Shown here in pieces: positions 1 through 8,115 of a DNA stretch of 64,000 bases. The stretch lies in NCBI RefSeq assembly GCF_013520985.1, contig NZ_JACDTY010000001.1, positions 62,001 to 126,000 of the forward strand, in the 5' to 3' direction. A model generated the notes under the pieces. The model ran no database searches and was not told where the DNA came from. It was given only the letters and a program-made list of their open reading frames with translations. Every line of letters begins with the position of its first letter. Within the stretch, counting starts at the first letter, position 1. The stretch comes from Mesorhizobium neociceri. Lineage in GTDB: Bacteria > Pseudomonadota > Alphaproteobacteria > Rhizobiales > Rhizobiaceae. Position numbers and translations under genes: made by a program.

Positions 1-1
1 G

Positions 2-205
2 GAAGGCCTCTCCGTCGCCGCCGTCTCCTACTATGTCGTCGGCCTCATCTCCTATCTCGCCAAGGGCGCCTCGATCTTCGGCCATACCTTTGCGCCTGAA
101 GTCGTCACCGCCGCCGCGGTGCCGGTCGCCATCCTGCTGGTTTGGTGGGGCGTGCGGCGGGTGAGGCGGATGCATTCCGAGCCGGGCAAGCCGGCGGGGG
201 AATAG
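2..205 (+). CDS. DUF3422 family membrane protein, C-terminal fragment
   Basis: Only the last 67 codons lie in the window; the start is off the left edge. The visible part has two hydrophobic stretches (a YYVVGLISYLAKG segment, then an AAAVPVAILLVWWGV helix) and ends in a short basic tail. This pattern matches the C-terminal membrane anchor of DUF3422 proteins, which are of unknown function. The family call rests on remembered similarity of the YYVVGLISYLAKG motif and could be wrong. The stop is followed at once by a palindromic repeat. Confidence 0.55.
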   Translation, partial: EGLSVAAVSYYVVGLISYLAKGASIFGHTFAPEVVTAAAVPVAILLVWWGVRRVRRMHSEPGKPAGE

Positions 206-213
206 CCGCGCCC

Positions 214-363
214 TTACCCTCCCCCTTGTGGGGAGGGTCGGCTCATGATCGCAGCGAAGCGAAGATCGTGAGACGGGGTGGGGGTGCTCGTAAAGCGCTT
301 TCGTCGCGCTGACCCCCACCCCGCTCACTGCGTTCGCGACCCTGCCCACAAGGGGGAGGTTAA
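214..363. repeat. Intergenic mosaic palindrome, type A
   Basis: The outer arms (a CTCCCCCTTGTGGG-type sequence at the left and CCCACAAGGGGGAGG at the right) are inverted copies, and inner segments also pair (GTGGGGGT/ACCCCCAC). This is the design of rhizobial intergenic mosaic elements (RIME/REP-like). It fills most of the gap between the DUF3422 gene and glcD. It resembles the repeats at 7963, 8481 and 10294 in layout, but its arm sequence differs. Confidence 0.7.
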
Positions 364-454
364 AAACATAGCGGCAGATTGCCGCTGCGGAAGCTCGCCA
401 CCATGCCTTGCGTGCGGTCTCGACCAAAGCAGGATTTGCAACAAGCGTCGACCG

Positions 455-475
455 CTGGTAAAAGATTTTTACCAG
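455..475. promoter_or_regulatory. Perfect 9+9 bp palindrome ahead of glcD, candidate operator
   Basis: CTGGTAAAA (455-463) and TTTTACCAG (467-475) are exact inverted repeats separated by GAT. The site ends 20 bp upstream of the chosen glcD ATG, with the Shine-Dalgarno sequence in between. The TGGT...ACCA ends recall operators of GntR/FCD-type regulators, which commonly control glycolate and lactate oxidase genes (GlcC, LldR). That link is an inference, and no regulator gene lies beside it. Confidence 0.5.
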
Positions 476-495
476 TCAAGCAGAGGACGCGGCCC

Positions 496-1992
496 ATGTC
501 CGGCCTTGCCATGCCCAAGCCAGACGACGCCACGATGCGCAGGCGCGCAGAGATCGTCGCCGACATGCGTATCATCGTGCCGGGCGAGGGCGTCGTCGAC
601 GCCACCAACGAAATGCGCGCCTTCGAGAGCGACGGCCTCACCGCCTACCGGCAATTGCCGCTGGTCGTGGTGCTGCCGGAAACGGTGGCGCAGGTGTCGC
701 GGGTGCTGAAATACTGCAACGACCGCAACATCCGCGTCGTGCCGCGCGGCTCCGGCACCTCGCTCTCCGGCGGTGCACTGCCGCTCGAAGACGCGGTGCT
801 GTTGGTCATGAGCCGCTTCAACCGCGTCCTCGCGATCGACTATCCCGACCGCGTCGTCGTCGCCCAGCCCGGCGTCACCAATCTCGGCATCACCACTGCC
901 GTCGAGCAGGAGGGCTTTTACTATGCCCCCGATCCATCCTCCCAGATCGCCTGCTCGATCGGCGGCAATGTCGCGGAAAATTCCGGCGGCGTGCACTGTC
1001 TGAAATACGGCCTGACCGCCAACAATGTGCTGGGCATCGAGATGGTGCTGATGAATGGCGAGGTGGTGCGCCTCGGCGGCAATCATCTCGACAGTGAGGG
1101 CTATGACCTGCTCGGCGTCATGACCGGCTCGGAAGGGCTGCTCGGCGTCGTCACCGAAGTCACCGTGCGCATCCTGAAGAAGCCGGAGACTGCGCGTGCG
1201 CTGCTGATCGGCTTCCCGACCAGCGAGCAGGGCGGCCAGTGCGTCGCCGACATCATCGGCGCCGGCATCATTCCGGGCGGCATGGAGATGATGGACCGCC
1301 CGGCGATCCATGCCGCGGAGGATTTCGTCCATGCCGGCTACCCCCTGGATGTCGAGGCGCTGCTGATCGTCGAACTCGACGGGCCGGGCGTCGAGGTCGA
1401 CCACCTGATCGGTCTCGTCGAGGCGATCGCCTACAGGAACGGCTCCACCACCTGCCGTATTTCGCAGTCCGAACAGGAACGGCTGAGTTTCTGGGCCGGA
1501 CGCAAGGCGGCGTTCCCCGCGGTCGGCCGCATCTCGCCTGACTATTACTGCATGGACGGCACCATCCCGCGCAAGGAACTGCCCAGGGTGCTGGCCGGCA
1601 TGCGCGAATTGTCGGAGAAATATGGGCTCGGCGTCGCCAATGTCTTCCATGCCGGCGACGGCAATCTGCATCCGCTGATCCTCTACGACGCCAATGTGCC
1701 GGGCGAACTCGATAAGGCCGAAAGCTTCGGCGCCGACATATTGCGGCTCTGCGTCAAGGTCGGCGGCGTCTTGACCGGCGAGCACGGTGTTGGTGTCGAA
1801 AAGCGCGATTTGATGCCGGAGATGTTCAACCAGATCGACCTCGACCAGCAAATGCGCGTCAAATGCGCCTTCGATCCCAACCATTTGCTCAACCCCGGCA
1901 AGGTGTTCCCGCAACTGCGCCGCTGCGCCGAGCTTGGACGCATGCATGTGCATCGCGGGCAGGTGGCGTTTCCGGATGTTCCGAGGTTTTGA
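496..1992 (+). CDS. glcD: Glycolate oxidase subunit GlcD (FAD-linked)
   Basis: A 498-residue FAD-binding oxidase of the PCMH type. The catalytic subunit of glycolate oxidase, it oxidises glycolate to glyoxylate with electrons passing to GlcF. Visible features are the FAD-binding PRGSGTSLSGG loop, the CSIGGNVAENSGGVHCLKYG region, and the C-terminal FAD-oxidase signatures FHAGDGNLHP and TGEHGVGVEKRD, then NPGK near the end. ATG 496 is chosen because AGAGGACG lies about 8 bp upstream and the protein then begins at the usual GlcD length. The frame stays open back to 379, but that would run across the palindrome at 455. The stop overlaps the start of the DUF559 gene (ATGA). glcE and glcF follow, so this is the head of a glcDEF operon interrupted by an inserted gene. 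Confidence 0.93.
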   Translation: MSGLAMPKPDDATMRRRAEIVADMRIIVPGEGVVDATNEMRAFESDGLTAYRQLPLVVVLPETVAQVSRVLKYCNDRNIRVVPRGSGTSLSGGALPLEDAVLLVMSRFNRVLAIDYPDRVVVAQPGVTNLGITTAVEQEGFYYAPDPSSQIACSIGGNVAENSGGVHCLKYGLTANNVLGIEMVLMNGEVVRLGGNHLDSEGYDLLGVMTGSEGLLGVVTEVTVRILKKPETARALLIGFPTSEQGGQCVADIIGAGIIPGGMEMMDRPAIHAAEDFVHAGYPLDVEALLIVELDGPGVEVDHLIGLVEAIAYRNGSTTCRISQSEQERLSFWAGRKAAFPAVGRISPDYYCMDGTIPRKELPRVLAGMRELSEKYGLGVANVFHAGDGNLHPLILYDANVPGELDKAESFGADILRLCVKVGGVLTGEHGVGVEKRDLMPEMFNQIDLDQQMRVKCAFDPNHLLNPGKVFPQLRRCAELGRMHVHRGQVAFPDVPRF

Positions 1993-2507
1993 TGGGAGCA
2001 TCTCAGAACGGGGGTTCCTCGCCCCCGCAAAGCGGGGGAGAGGTGGCTCGGGCGAAGCCCGAGACGGAGAGGGGGACGCCCGATGCGCCAAGCCGCCGCT
2101 CGCCCGAAAAGATCGCTCGTGCAAGAGAGCTTCGCCACGGTGACAATCAAGCCGAGGCGGCTCTCTGGAACGAACTGAAGGCCAAAGGACTGGGTGGATA
2201 CAAATTCGTCCGTCAAATGTCGATCGGGTCGTATTTTGCGGACTTTGCTTGCAGAAGCCAAAGGCTGATCGTGGAGTTGGATGGCAGCCAGCACGCTGAA
2301 AGTAGCTACGACCGGCAACGCGACAAATTCATGCGCGATGAAGGGTATTCGGTTTTGCGTTTCTGGAACGTTGATGCGTTGAAGAACATGAGGAGCGTTT
2401 GCGAAACGATTCTTGCGGCGCTGGAAGGGCGGCTTGCTGAAGACGTAGCTGCTGCGGACCTCAGGTTCGTTTTCGCCGCCAGGAAGACGAGAGATAGCGC
2501 TCTATGA
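1992..2507 (+). CDS. DUF559 (Vsr/restriction-endonuclease-fold) protein
   Basis: A 171-aa protein. The C-terminal ~110 residues carry the DUF559 pattern: an N-terminal QAEAALWNELKAK helix, KFVRQ, then FADFACRSQRLIVELDGSQH, RD..L and the VLRFWN strand. This is a PD-(D/E)xK or Vsr-like nuclease fold, with the FADFAC Asp and VELDG Glu/Asp as likely metal ligands. Biological targets of DUF559 proteins are not established. The start overlaps the glcD stop, and the first ~28 codons are encoded by the left arm of a 63-bp inverted repeat, so that N-terminus is low-complexity and probably incidental. The gene sits between glcD and glcE, which are normally adjacent, and the same repeat in inverted orientation follows the stop. 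It looks like a passenger of a REP-type element. Confidence 0.8.
   Translation: MGASQNGGSSPPQSGGEVARAKPETERGTPDAPSRRSPEKIARARELRHGDNQAEAALWNELKAKGLGGYKFVRQMSIGSYFADFACRSQRLIVELDGSQHAESSYDRQRDKFMRDEGYSVLRFWNVDALKNMRSVCETILAALEGRLAEDVAAADLRFVFAARKTRDSAL
2013..2075 (+). repeat. Left arm of 63-bp perfect inverted repeat around the DUF559 gene
   Basis: The arm contains two small hairpins, CCCCCGC-AAA-GCGGGGG and CTCGGGC-GAA-GCCCGAG, the two-hairpin layout of REP sequences. Its reverse complement occurs without mismatch at 2511-2573. It lies inside the 5' end of the DUF559 reading frame. Confidence 0.9.
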
Positions 2508-2510
2508 CGG

Positions 2511-2573
2511 CCCCCTCTCCGTCTCGGGCTTCGCCCGAGCCACCTCTCCCCCGCTTTGCGGGGGCGAGGAACC
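2511..2573 (-). repeat. Right arm of 63-bp perfect inverted repeat around the DUF559 gene
   Basis: An exact reverse complement of 2013-2075, starting 3 bp after the DUF559 stop codon and ending 13 bp before the glcE start. Together the arms frame the nuclease gene and could fold into a very long stem in a glcD-glcE transcript. Confidence 0.9.
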
Positions 2574-2586
2574 TAGATGCCGCCCC

Positions 2587-3798
2587 ATGACCACCTTCAC
2601 TCCAACCACCCCGTCCGAAGTTCTCTCCACCGTCCAATGGGCTACGGCGGAGGAGTCGCCGCTGGAAACCGTCGGCCACGGCTCCAAGCGCGGCATTGGC
2701 CGGCCGCAGCAGAGCGAGCACACGCTCGACCTGTCGAAGCTCACCGGTGTCACCCTCTACGAGCCGGCTGAACTGGTGCTGTCGGCGAAAGCCGGCACTC
2801 CGCTTTCCGAGATCGAAAAGCTGCTCGCCGAGAACGGCCAGCAGCTTGCTTTCGAGCCGATGGATTATGGCCCGCTGCTCGGCGGCACGCCAGGAAGAGG
2901 CACCATCGGCGGCGTGCTTGCGGCGAACCTGTCTGGTCCGCGTCGATTGAAGGCGGGTGCAGCGCGCGACCATATTCTGGGGATCAACGCGGTTGCCGGC
3001 CGCGGCGAGGCGTTCAAGTCCGGCGGCCGCGTGGTCAAGAATGTCACCGGTTACGATTTGTCGAAGCTGATGGCCAACAGCTGGGGCACGCTGGCCGTGT
3101 TCACCGACGTCACCTTCAAGGTGCTGCCGGCGGCCGAGACCGAAGTGACGCTTGCCGTGCGCGGCCTGCTCGACGATGCGGCGGCTGCCGCCATGGCACT
3201 GGCGCTCGGCTCGAGCGCCGAAGTGTCGAGCGCTGCCCATCTGCCCGAGCGCATCGCCGCGCGTGTCGCTGGCCGCGCGCTCGGCGCCGATGCCGCGACG
3301 CTGCTGCGCGTCGAAGGCTTTGGGCCATCGGTCGCCTACCGCATCGCCGCGCTGAAAACCCTTTTGAAAAATGCCGGCCCGCTGCAGGAAATTTCGGGCG
3401 AAGCCTCGCATGCACTCTGGCGCGACATCAGGGATTGCGCCCCCTTCGCCGACGGCAGCGAGAAGCCGGTCTGGCGCGTCTCCATGGCGCCGTCCCAGGC
3501 CCACCAGATGGTGCTGACGCTGCGCATGCAAATCGGCGTCAGCGCCTTTTACGACTGGCAGGGTGGGCTGGTCTGGCTGCGCATGGAGGAAGGCGACCCC
3601 GAGGCGGGCCTGCTGCGCGGGCTGATCCGAAAGCATGGCGGCGGCCACGCGACGCTGGTGCGCGCCGCCCCTGCCTATCGCGCCGCCGTGCCGGTGTTCG
3701 AGCCGCAGGCGCCGCATTTGGCGGCGCTGTCGGCGCGGCTCAAGGCAGAGTTCGATCCCAAGGCTATCCTCAATCCTGGCCGCATTGCCCAGAGCTAA
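2587..3798 (+). CDS. glcE: Glycolate oxidase FAD-binding subunit GlcE
   Basis: A 403-aa second flavoprotein subunit of glycolate oxidase, shorter than GlcD and lacking its C-terminal half. It shows the PCMH FAD-binding region (TVGHGSKRGIGRP; GPLLGGTPGRGTIGGVLAAN; KSGGRVVKNVTGYDLSKL) and the terminal FDPKAILNPGR motif. The start at 2587 follows the right arm of the inverted repeat, with no strong Shine-Dalgarno sequence visible. Translation may have been separated from glcD by the insertion. glcF begins 3 bp after its stop. Confidence 0.92.
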   Translation: MTTFTPTTPSEVLSTVQWATAEESPLETVGHGSKRGIGRPQQSEHTLDLSKLTGVTLYEPAELVLSAKAGTPLSEIEKLLAENGQQLAFEPMDYGPLLGGTPGRGTIGGVLAANLSGPRRLKAGAARDHILGINAVAGRGEAFKSGGRVVKNVTGYDLSKLMANSWGTLAVFTDVTFKVLPAAETEVTLAVRGLLDDAAAAAMALALGSSAEVSSAAHLPERIAARVAGRALGADAATLLRVEGFGPSVAYRIAALKTLLKNAGPLQEISGEASHALWRDIRDCAPFADGSEKPVWRVSMAPSQAHQMVLTLRMQIGVSAFYDWQGGLVWLRMEEGDPEAGLLRGLIRKHGGGHATLVRAAPAYRAAVPVFEPQAPHLAALSARLKAEFDPKAILNPGRIAQS

Positions 3799-3801
3799 AT
3801 C

Positions 3802-5127
3802 ATGCAAACCAATTTCTCCCTTGCCCAGCTTGCCGATCCCCATGTCGCGGAATCGGAGAAGATCCTGCGCAAATGCGTGCATTGTGGCTTCTGCACCGCC
3901 ACCTGCCCGACTTACGTGACGCTTGGCAACGAGCTGGATTCGCCGCGCGGGCGCATTTACTTGATCAAGGACATGCTGGAGAACGGCCGTCCGGCCGACA
4001 AGGAGATCGTCACCCATATCGACCGCTGCCTGTCCTGCCTCGCCTGCATGACGACCTGCCCGTCGGGCGTCAATTACATGCATCTGGTCGACCATGCTCG
4101 CGCCCATATCGAGGAGACCTACAGGCGCCCGTTGCTCGATCGCCTGACCCGCGCCATGCTGGCCTTCGTGTTGCCCTATCCCGCGCGCTTTCGCGCCGCG
4201 CTGAAGCTGGCGAAACTGGGCAAGCCGTTCATTGGTCTGTTCGAAAAAATCCCGACCCTGAAGCCGCTCAGTGCGATGCTGAAGCTGGCGCCGGCCTCAA
4301 TCCCGGCGGCCTCGCCGATGGCCTCTCCCGGCGTCCATACCGGCAAGGGAACGAAAAAAGGCCGCGTCGCCATTCTTACCGGCTGCGCACAATCGGTGCT
4401 CGATCCCGCCATCAACGAGACGACGATTGCGCTGCTGACCAGGCTTGGCGTCGAGGTCGTGGTGCCGCAGGGCGAAGCCTGCTGCGGCGCGCTGGTCCAT
4501 CACATGGGTCGCGAGGCAGCAGCCCTTGCGTCCGCGAGGCAGAATGTCGATGCCTGGACGCGCGCCATCGACCAGGGTGGGCTCGACGCCATCGTCATCA
4601 CCGCGTCCGGTTGCGGCACCACCATCAAGGATTACGGCTTCATGCTGCGCCTCGATCCGGCCTATGCCGACAAGGCGGCGCGCGTCTCAGCGCTGGCCAA
4701 GGACATCACCGAATATCTCTCAAGCCTCGACCTGCCGGAGCCGGTGCGCAAGCCAGGCACCGTCGTGGCCTATCACTCGGCCTGTTCGATGCAGCACGGC
4801 CAGAAGATCACCCGCCAGCCGAAGGAACTGCTCGCCAAAGCCGGCTTCGTCGTGCGCGAGCCGCGCGAGGGCCATCTGTGCTGCGGCTCGGCCGGCACCT
4901 ACAACATCCTGCAGCCGGAGATTTCGGCAAAGCTGCGCGACCGCAAGGTGAAAAACATCGAGGCGACCGGCGCGCAGATCGTCGCCACCGGCAACATCGG
5001 CTGCATTACCCAGATCGCCTCGGCCGCAAAGCTTCCGGTGGTGCATACGATCAAGCTGCTCGACTGGGCCTATGGCGGGCCGAAGCCGGAAGGCGTCTCC
5101 GAGGGAAACCTGGTCGCCGCCGAGTAA
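3802..5127 (+). CDS. glcF: Glycolate oxidase iron-sulfur subunit GlcF
   Basis: A 441-aa protein with two 4Fe-4S ferredoxin motifs near the N-terminus (CVHCGFCTATCP around residues 26-37, and CLSCLACMTTCP around residue 76). Two CCG (cysteine-rich) domains follow: GCAQS...EACCGAL and SACSMQHG...LCCGSAGTYN. It carries electrons from GlcD/GlcE flavins to the membrane quinone pool. Separated from glcE by only 3 bp, so translationally linked. The convergent folD gene ends 5 bp downstream of its stop. Confidence 0.95.
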   Translation: MQTNFSLAQLADPHVAESEKILRKCVHCGFCTATCPTYVTLGNELDSPRGRIYLIKDMLENGRPADKEIVTHIDRCLSCLACMTTCPSGVNYMHLVDHARAHIEETYRRPLLDRLTRAMLAFVLPYPARFRAALKLAKLGKPFIGLFEKIPTLKPLSAMLKLAPASIPAASPMASPGVHTGKGTKKGRVAILTGCAQSVLDPAINETTIALLTRLGVEVVVPQGEACCGALVHHMGREAAALASARQNVDAWTRAIDQGGLDAIVITASGCGTTIKDYGFMLRLDPAYADKAARVSALAKDITEYLSSLDLPEPVRKPGTVVAYHSACSMQHGQKITRQPKELLAKAGFVVREPREGHLCCGSAGTYNILQPEISAKLRDRKVKNIEATGAQIVATGNIGCITQIASAAKLPVVHTIKLLDWAYGGPKPEGVSEGNLVAAE

Positions 5128-5131
5128 GCGT

Positions 5132-6052
5132 CTACTCCGCCGCCAGCCTGTCCACCACGCCATACGTCGCCTGGTAGCGCGCGCGCTGGCGGCTGAGCGC
5201 GACCATCGTGTTGCGCAAGAGGATCGCCACGGTGATCGGACCGACACCGCCCGGCACCGGTGTGATCCAGGACGCAACTTCCTTCACACTCTCGGTATCG
5301 ACGTCGCCGACGATGCGGCTCGTGCCGTCCGGCCCGATCTCCGAATTGATGCCGATGTCGATGACGGCCGCGCCCGGCTTCACCATGTCGGCCTTGATCA
5401 GCCTGGGCTTGCCAACGGCGACGAACAGCGCGTCGGCGCGGCGCGCATGCGCTGCCACCGAACGCGTCATGTGATGGCACACCGTCACCGTCGCGCCCTC
5501 ACTCATCAGCAGGAAGGCAATCGGCTTGCCGACGATCTCCGAATGGCCGACGACGACCACTTCCAGCCCCTTGAGGTCGAGGCCGGTTTCCTTCAGCAGC
5601 TCGACCGAGGCGGCCGCCGTGCAGGGCGCGAGATCGAGCTGGTTGTAGACGATGTTGCCGATCGAAGCCGGATGCATGCCCTCGACGTCCTTCAGAGGAT
5701 GCACCGCCGCTTGCAGCGTCTTGATCGGGATATGCGCCGGCACCGGCCGCTGGATGATGATCCCGGTGACGCGCGGGTCGGCGTTGAGGCCATGGATCGC
5801 CGCCTCGAGTTCGCCGGCGGTGATGTCGGCGGCAAACCGCCGCTCCTCGAAGGAGATACCGGCAAGAGCGGCCTTGGCGCGCTGGTTGCGCACATAGACA
5901 TCGACCGCATCGGTATCGCCGACGGTGATCGACACCAGCTTCGGCGGAAAACCCTCGGCGGTGGCGATCGCGGCATCCTCGCGCACGGCGGCGATGATGC
6001 GCTGGGCGACCGGGCCGCCCCGGAGATAGCGGCTGTCGTCTGGCTGAGACAT
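5132..6052 (-). CDS. folD: FolD-like methylene-THF dehydrogenase/cyclohydrolase, divergent paralog
   Basis: A 306-aa FolD-family protein (5,10-methylene-THF to 10-formyl-THF, NADP-linked). It has the family's VGD...YV region, GIIIQRPVP, KDVEGMHPA and the Rossmann-domain GHSEIVGKP and AVGKP motifs. Several invariant positions differ. The cyclohydrolase lysine of the YxxxK motif is Gln (Y53-V-R-N-Q57), QLPLP reads QRPVP, and the PCTP motif reads PCTA. It may therefore be a dehydrogenase-only or specialised paralog. The start ATG at 6052 is chosen because upstream codons read out-of-character sequence, while MSQPDDSRYL starts a normal FolD N-terminus. Convergent with glcF. Confidence 0.85.
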   Translation of the reverse strand: MSQPDDSRYLRGGPVAQRIIAAVREDAAIATAEGFPPKLVSITVGDTDAVDVYVRNQRAKAALAGISFEERRFAADITAGELEAAIHGLNADPRVTGIIIQRPVPAHIPIKTLQAAVHPLKDVEGMHPASIGNIVYNQLDLAPCTAAASVELLKETGLDLKGLEVVVVGHSEIVGKPIAFLLMSEGATVTVCHHMTRSVAAHARRADALFVAVGKPRLIKADMVKPGAAVIDIGINSEIGPDGTSRIVGDVDTESVKEVASWITPVPGGVGPITVAILLRNTMVALSRQRARYQATYGVVDRLAAE

Positions 6053-6181
6053 GGCTGGACCTTTGCAGGGGAGTTTGGCCGCCCCTATAGCAGGGGAAAT
6101 GTGGCAAGGGCAGCGTGAAAGCGAACCGCCATGCCCCCGCCGCGACGTTCTGGCACAGCGGCTCGGCCTCGGCCGCAAAGA

Positions 6182-6215
6182 GAAAGGGCAGCGCGGTTTC
6201 CCGCGCCGCCCTTTC
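6182..6215 (-). terminator. Strong hairpin, probable terminator of the L,D-transpeptidase gene
   Basis: GAAAGGGC-A-GCGCGG (6182-6196) pairs with CCGCGC-C-GCCCTTTC (6201-6215) around a TTTC loop, with one A/C mismatch. On the minus strand it is followed by TCTTTG, a weak T tract. It lies in the 305-bp gap (6053-6357) between folD and the transpeptidase gene, downstream of the latter. Nothing else recognisable was seen in that gap, which must also hold the folD promoter. Confidence 0.55.
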
Positions 6216-6357
6216 CTGACTGGCCGCATCCCCACACGGCCCGTCCCCCGTAAATTCGCCACCAGTCTAAGCATGTCTTCCAGAAGCGCGCTATGGCTTG
6301 ATGGCAACAGCACGCCAAAAACCACTCAGCGCTGCCTAACCAGCTGATTCGCAATCA

Positions 6358-7101
6358 CTATATCACGACCACGGTCGTTCCGACATTGACCCTTTCGTAA
6401 AGGTCCACCACATCCTCGTTGCGCATGCGGATGCAGCCGGAAGACACGGCGCCGCCGATGGTCCATGGCTGGTTGGTGCCGTGAATGCGGTATTCCGTCG
6501 TGCCGAGATAGAGCGCGCGGGCGCCGAGCGGGTTCTCTTCGCCGCCGGCCAGATAGGTAGGCAGGTAGCGGCCCTTGGCGGCCTCGCGCTTGATCATCTC
6601 CGCCGGGGGGCGCCAGTCCGGCCAGACGCGCTTGTTGGTGATCTTGTGCGTGCCCGACCATTCGAAGCCGGGCTTGCCGGTGCCGACGCCGTAGCGCCGC
6701 GCCTTGCCGTTGTTCTCGACCAGGAACAGGAAATTCTGCGTCGTGTCGATGACGATCGTGCCAGGCTTCTGCGGGCCGTCATAGGCGACTTCCTGCGGCA
6801 GATAGAGCGGATTGATCTGCGGCCGCATCACCATGCGTTTGGCCGGCACCTGCACCGAAGCGGTGCGCACCCGGTCGGGTCGCGCCGGCTGCGCATAGCG
6901 AACGCGCGGCTGCTGAACCATCTGGCGACTCTGCCGCACGATGCCGGGCGCGCGGCCAAGCTGCAGCACCCAGGGTGCGGAAAGGTCTGGGCTCACCATA
7001 ACCGGCGGCCTGTCGGCATAGCGGTCGCCGGCGGTGGAGGAGGTGGCGCCGGCGGCCAGAATGGCCACGGCGCCGAGCACGGAACGCAAAAAGATCTTCA
7101 T
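6358..7101 (-). CDS. L,D-transpeptidase (YkuD domain), exported
   Basis: A 247-aa protein with a Sec-type signal peptide (residues 1 to about 24, MKIFLRSVLGAVAILAAGA). An unstructured Pro/Arg-rich linker follows, then a YkuD catalytic domain from about residue 110. The active-site signature is HGTNQPWTIGGAVSSGC (His207 to Cys223) followed by IRMRN. These enzymes form 3-3 peptidoglycan crosslinks or attach outer-membrane proteins to peptidoglycan in the periplasm, and rhizobia have many copies. Transcribed divergently from tag, with the hairpin at 6182 downstream. Confidence 0.92.
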   Translation of the reverse strand: MKIFLRSVLGAVAILAAGATSSTAGDRYADRPPVMVSPDLSAPWVLQLGRAPGIVRQSRQMVQQPRVRYAQPARPDRVRTASVQVPAKRMVMRPQINPLYLPQEVAYDGPQKPGTIVIDTTQNFLFLVENNGKARRYGVGTGKPGFEWSGTHKITNKRVWPDWRPPAEMIKREAAKGRYLPTYLAGGEENPLGARALYLGTTEYRIHGTNQPWTIGGAVSSGCIRMRNEDVVDLYERVNVGTTVVVI

Positions 7102-7312
7102 CGGAACGCACCTTGATCGTCGAACGGACGGAGGCGGAACTTGCCCCCGGTTGCGCGATCCTTGGCGCGAAGCCGCAACCGAAACATGAATCGGAATGCG
7201 TAAAATGCGGAACTGTCAGTAAACCTTTTGGTGTGGTTACCGCCGCGTTCAGGAATCTGGTAAAGCCGCGGTAAATGCAGTGCAAAGCGCATTAACGAAC
7301 GGATCTTTTGTT

Positions 7313-7951
7313 ATGGAAAAAGGAAACACCGGCCTGCTCGCCGGCCCCGACGGGATCACGCGCTGCTTCTGGCACGGCAATTTGCCGGACTATCTGCACT
7401 ACCACGACCATGAATGGGGCCGGCCGGTGGCCGACGACCGCAGGCTGTTCGAAAAGATCTGCCTCGAGGGCTTTCAGTCCGGCCTGTCCTGGCTGACCAT
7501 CCTGCGCAAGCGAGAGAACTTTCGCGAGGCTTTTGCCGGTTTCGACTTCGACAAGGTCGCCGCCTTCACCGATGAGGATGTCGAGCGCCTGCTCGGCAAT
7601 GCCGGCATCATCCGCCACCGCGGCAAGATCGTCTCGACCATCAACAATGCCAAACGCGCGAGAGAGATGGTGGATGAATTCGGATCGCTGGCGGCTTGGT
7701 TCTGGAAGTTCGAGCCCAGCAAGGAGGAGCGGCCCGACATCGTCGACCTCGCCCATCTGCGCGCCAACCCGACGACGGCGGTCTCGGTGCGTATCTCGAA
7801 GGAGCTGAAGAAGCGCGGCTGGAGCTTTGTTGGCCCAACCACGGTCTACGCCTTCATGCAGGCAATGGGCCTGGTCAACGACCATCTCGAAGGCTGCTAT
7901 TGCCGCAAGGAAGTGGAGAAGGATAGGAAGGCGTTCAAACGGCCGAAGTAG
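7313..7951 (+). CDS. tag: DNA-3-methyladenine glycosylase I
   Basis: A 212-aa base-excision repair enzyme that removes 3-methyladenine. The helix-hairpin-helix glycosylase fold is visible as RCFWHGN near the N-terminus, YHDHEWGRP, FEKICLEGFQSGLSW (catalytic Glu region), GIIRHRGKI and FVGPTTVYAFMQAMG. The zinc-site residues expected for Tag occur: an early Cys, the His in YHDHEWG, and C-terminal NDHLEGC. ATG 7313 is chosen over an upstream in-frame start at 7280 because the family N-terminus begins soon after it. A mosaic repeat follows the stop. Confidence 0.93.
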   Translation: MEKGNTGLLAGPDGITRCFWHGNLPDYLHYHDHEWGRPVADDRRLFEKICLEGFQSGLSWLTILRKRENFREAFAGFDFDKVAAFTDEDVERLLGNAGIIRHRGKIVSTINNAKRAREMVDEFGSLAAWFWKFEPSKEERPDIVDLAHLRANPTTAVSVRISKELKKRGWSFVGPTTVYAFMQAMGLVNDHLEGCYCRKEVEKDRKAFKRPK

Positions 7952-7962
7952 CGCGCCTTTTT

Positions 7963-8104
7963 CCTTCTCCCCTTGTGGGAGAAGGTGTCGCCGAAGGCGA
8001 CGGATGAGGGGTGTTTCAGCTTGACAAGGACGGCGATCCTTCGCGCACCCCTCAACCGTCTCGGCGCTGCGCGCCGATCCACCTTCTCCCACAAGGGGAG
8101 AAGG
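7963..8104. repeat. Intergenic mosaic palindrome, type B, copy 1
   Basis: It begins with CCTTCTCCCCTTGTGGGAGA and ends with the inverted form TCTCCCACAAGGGGAGAAGG. Inner hairpins are GTCGCC-GAA-GGCGAC and CGGCGC-TGC-GCGCCG. The middle (about 8010-8045) differs from copies 2 and 3. It lies between tag and a small convergent gene and may act as a bidirectional transcription stop or RNA-folding element. Confidence 0.85.
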
Positions 8105-8115
8105 GAAGGCGCACC

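Noticed and set aside
469..2124. Long antisense open frame opposite glcD (and similar ones opposite glcE, guaA and katG)
   Set aside because: High-GC codon bias of the true gene leaves the opposite strand open. The products are His/Asp/Ala-rich with no domain.
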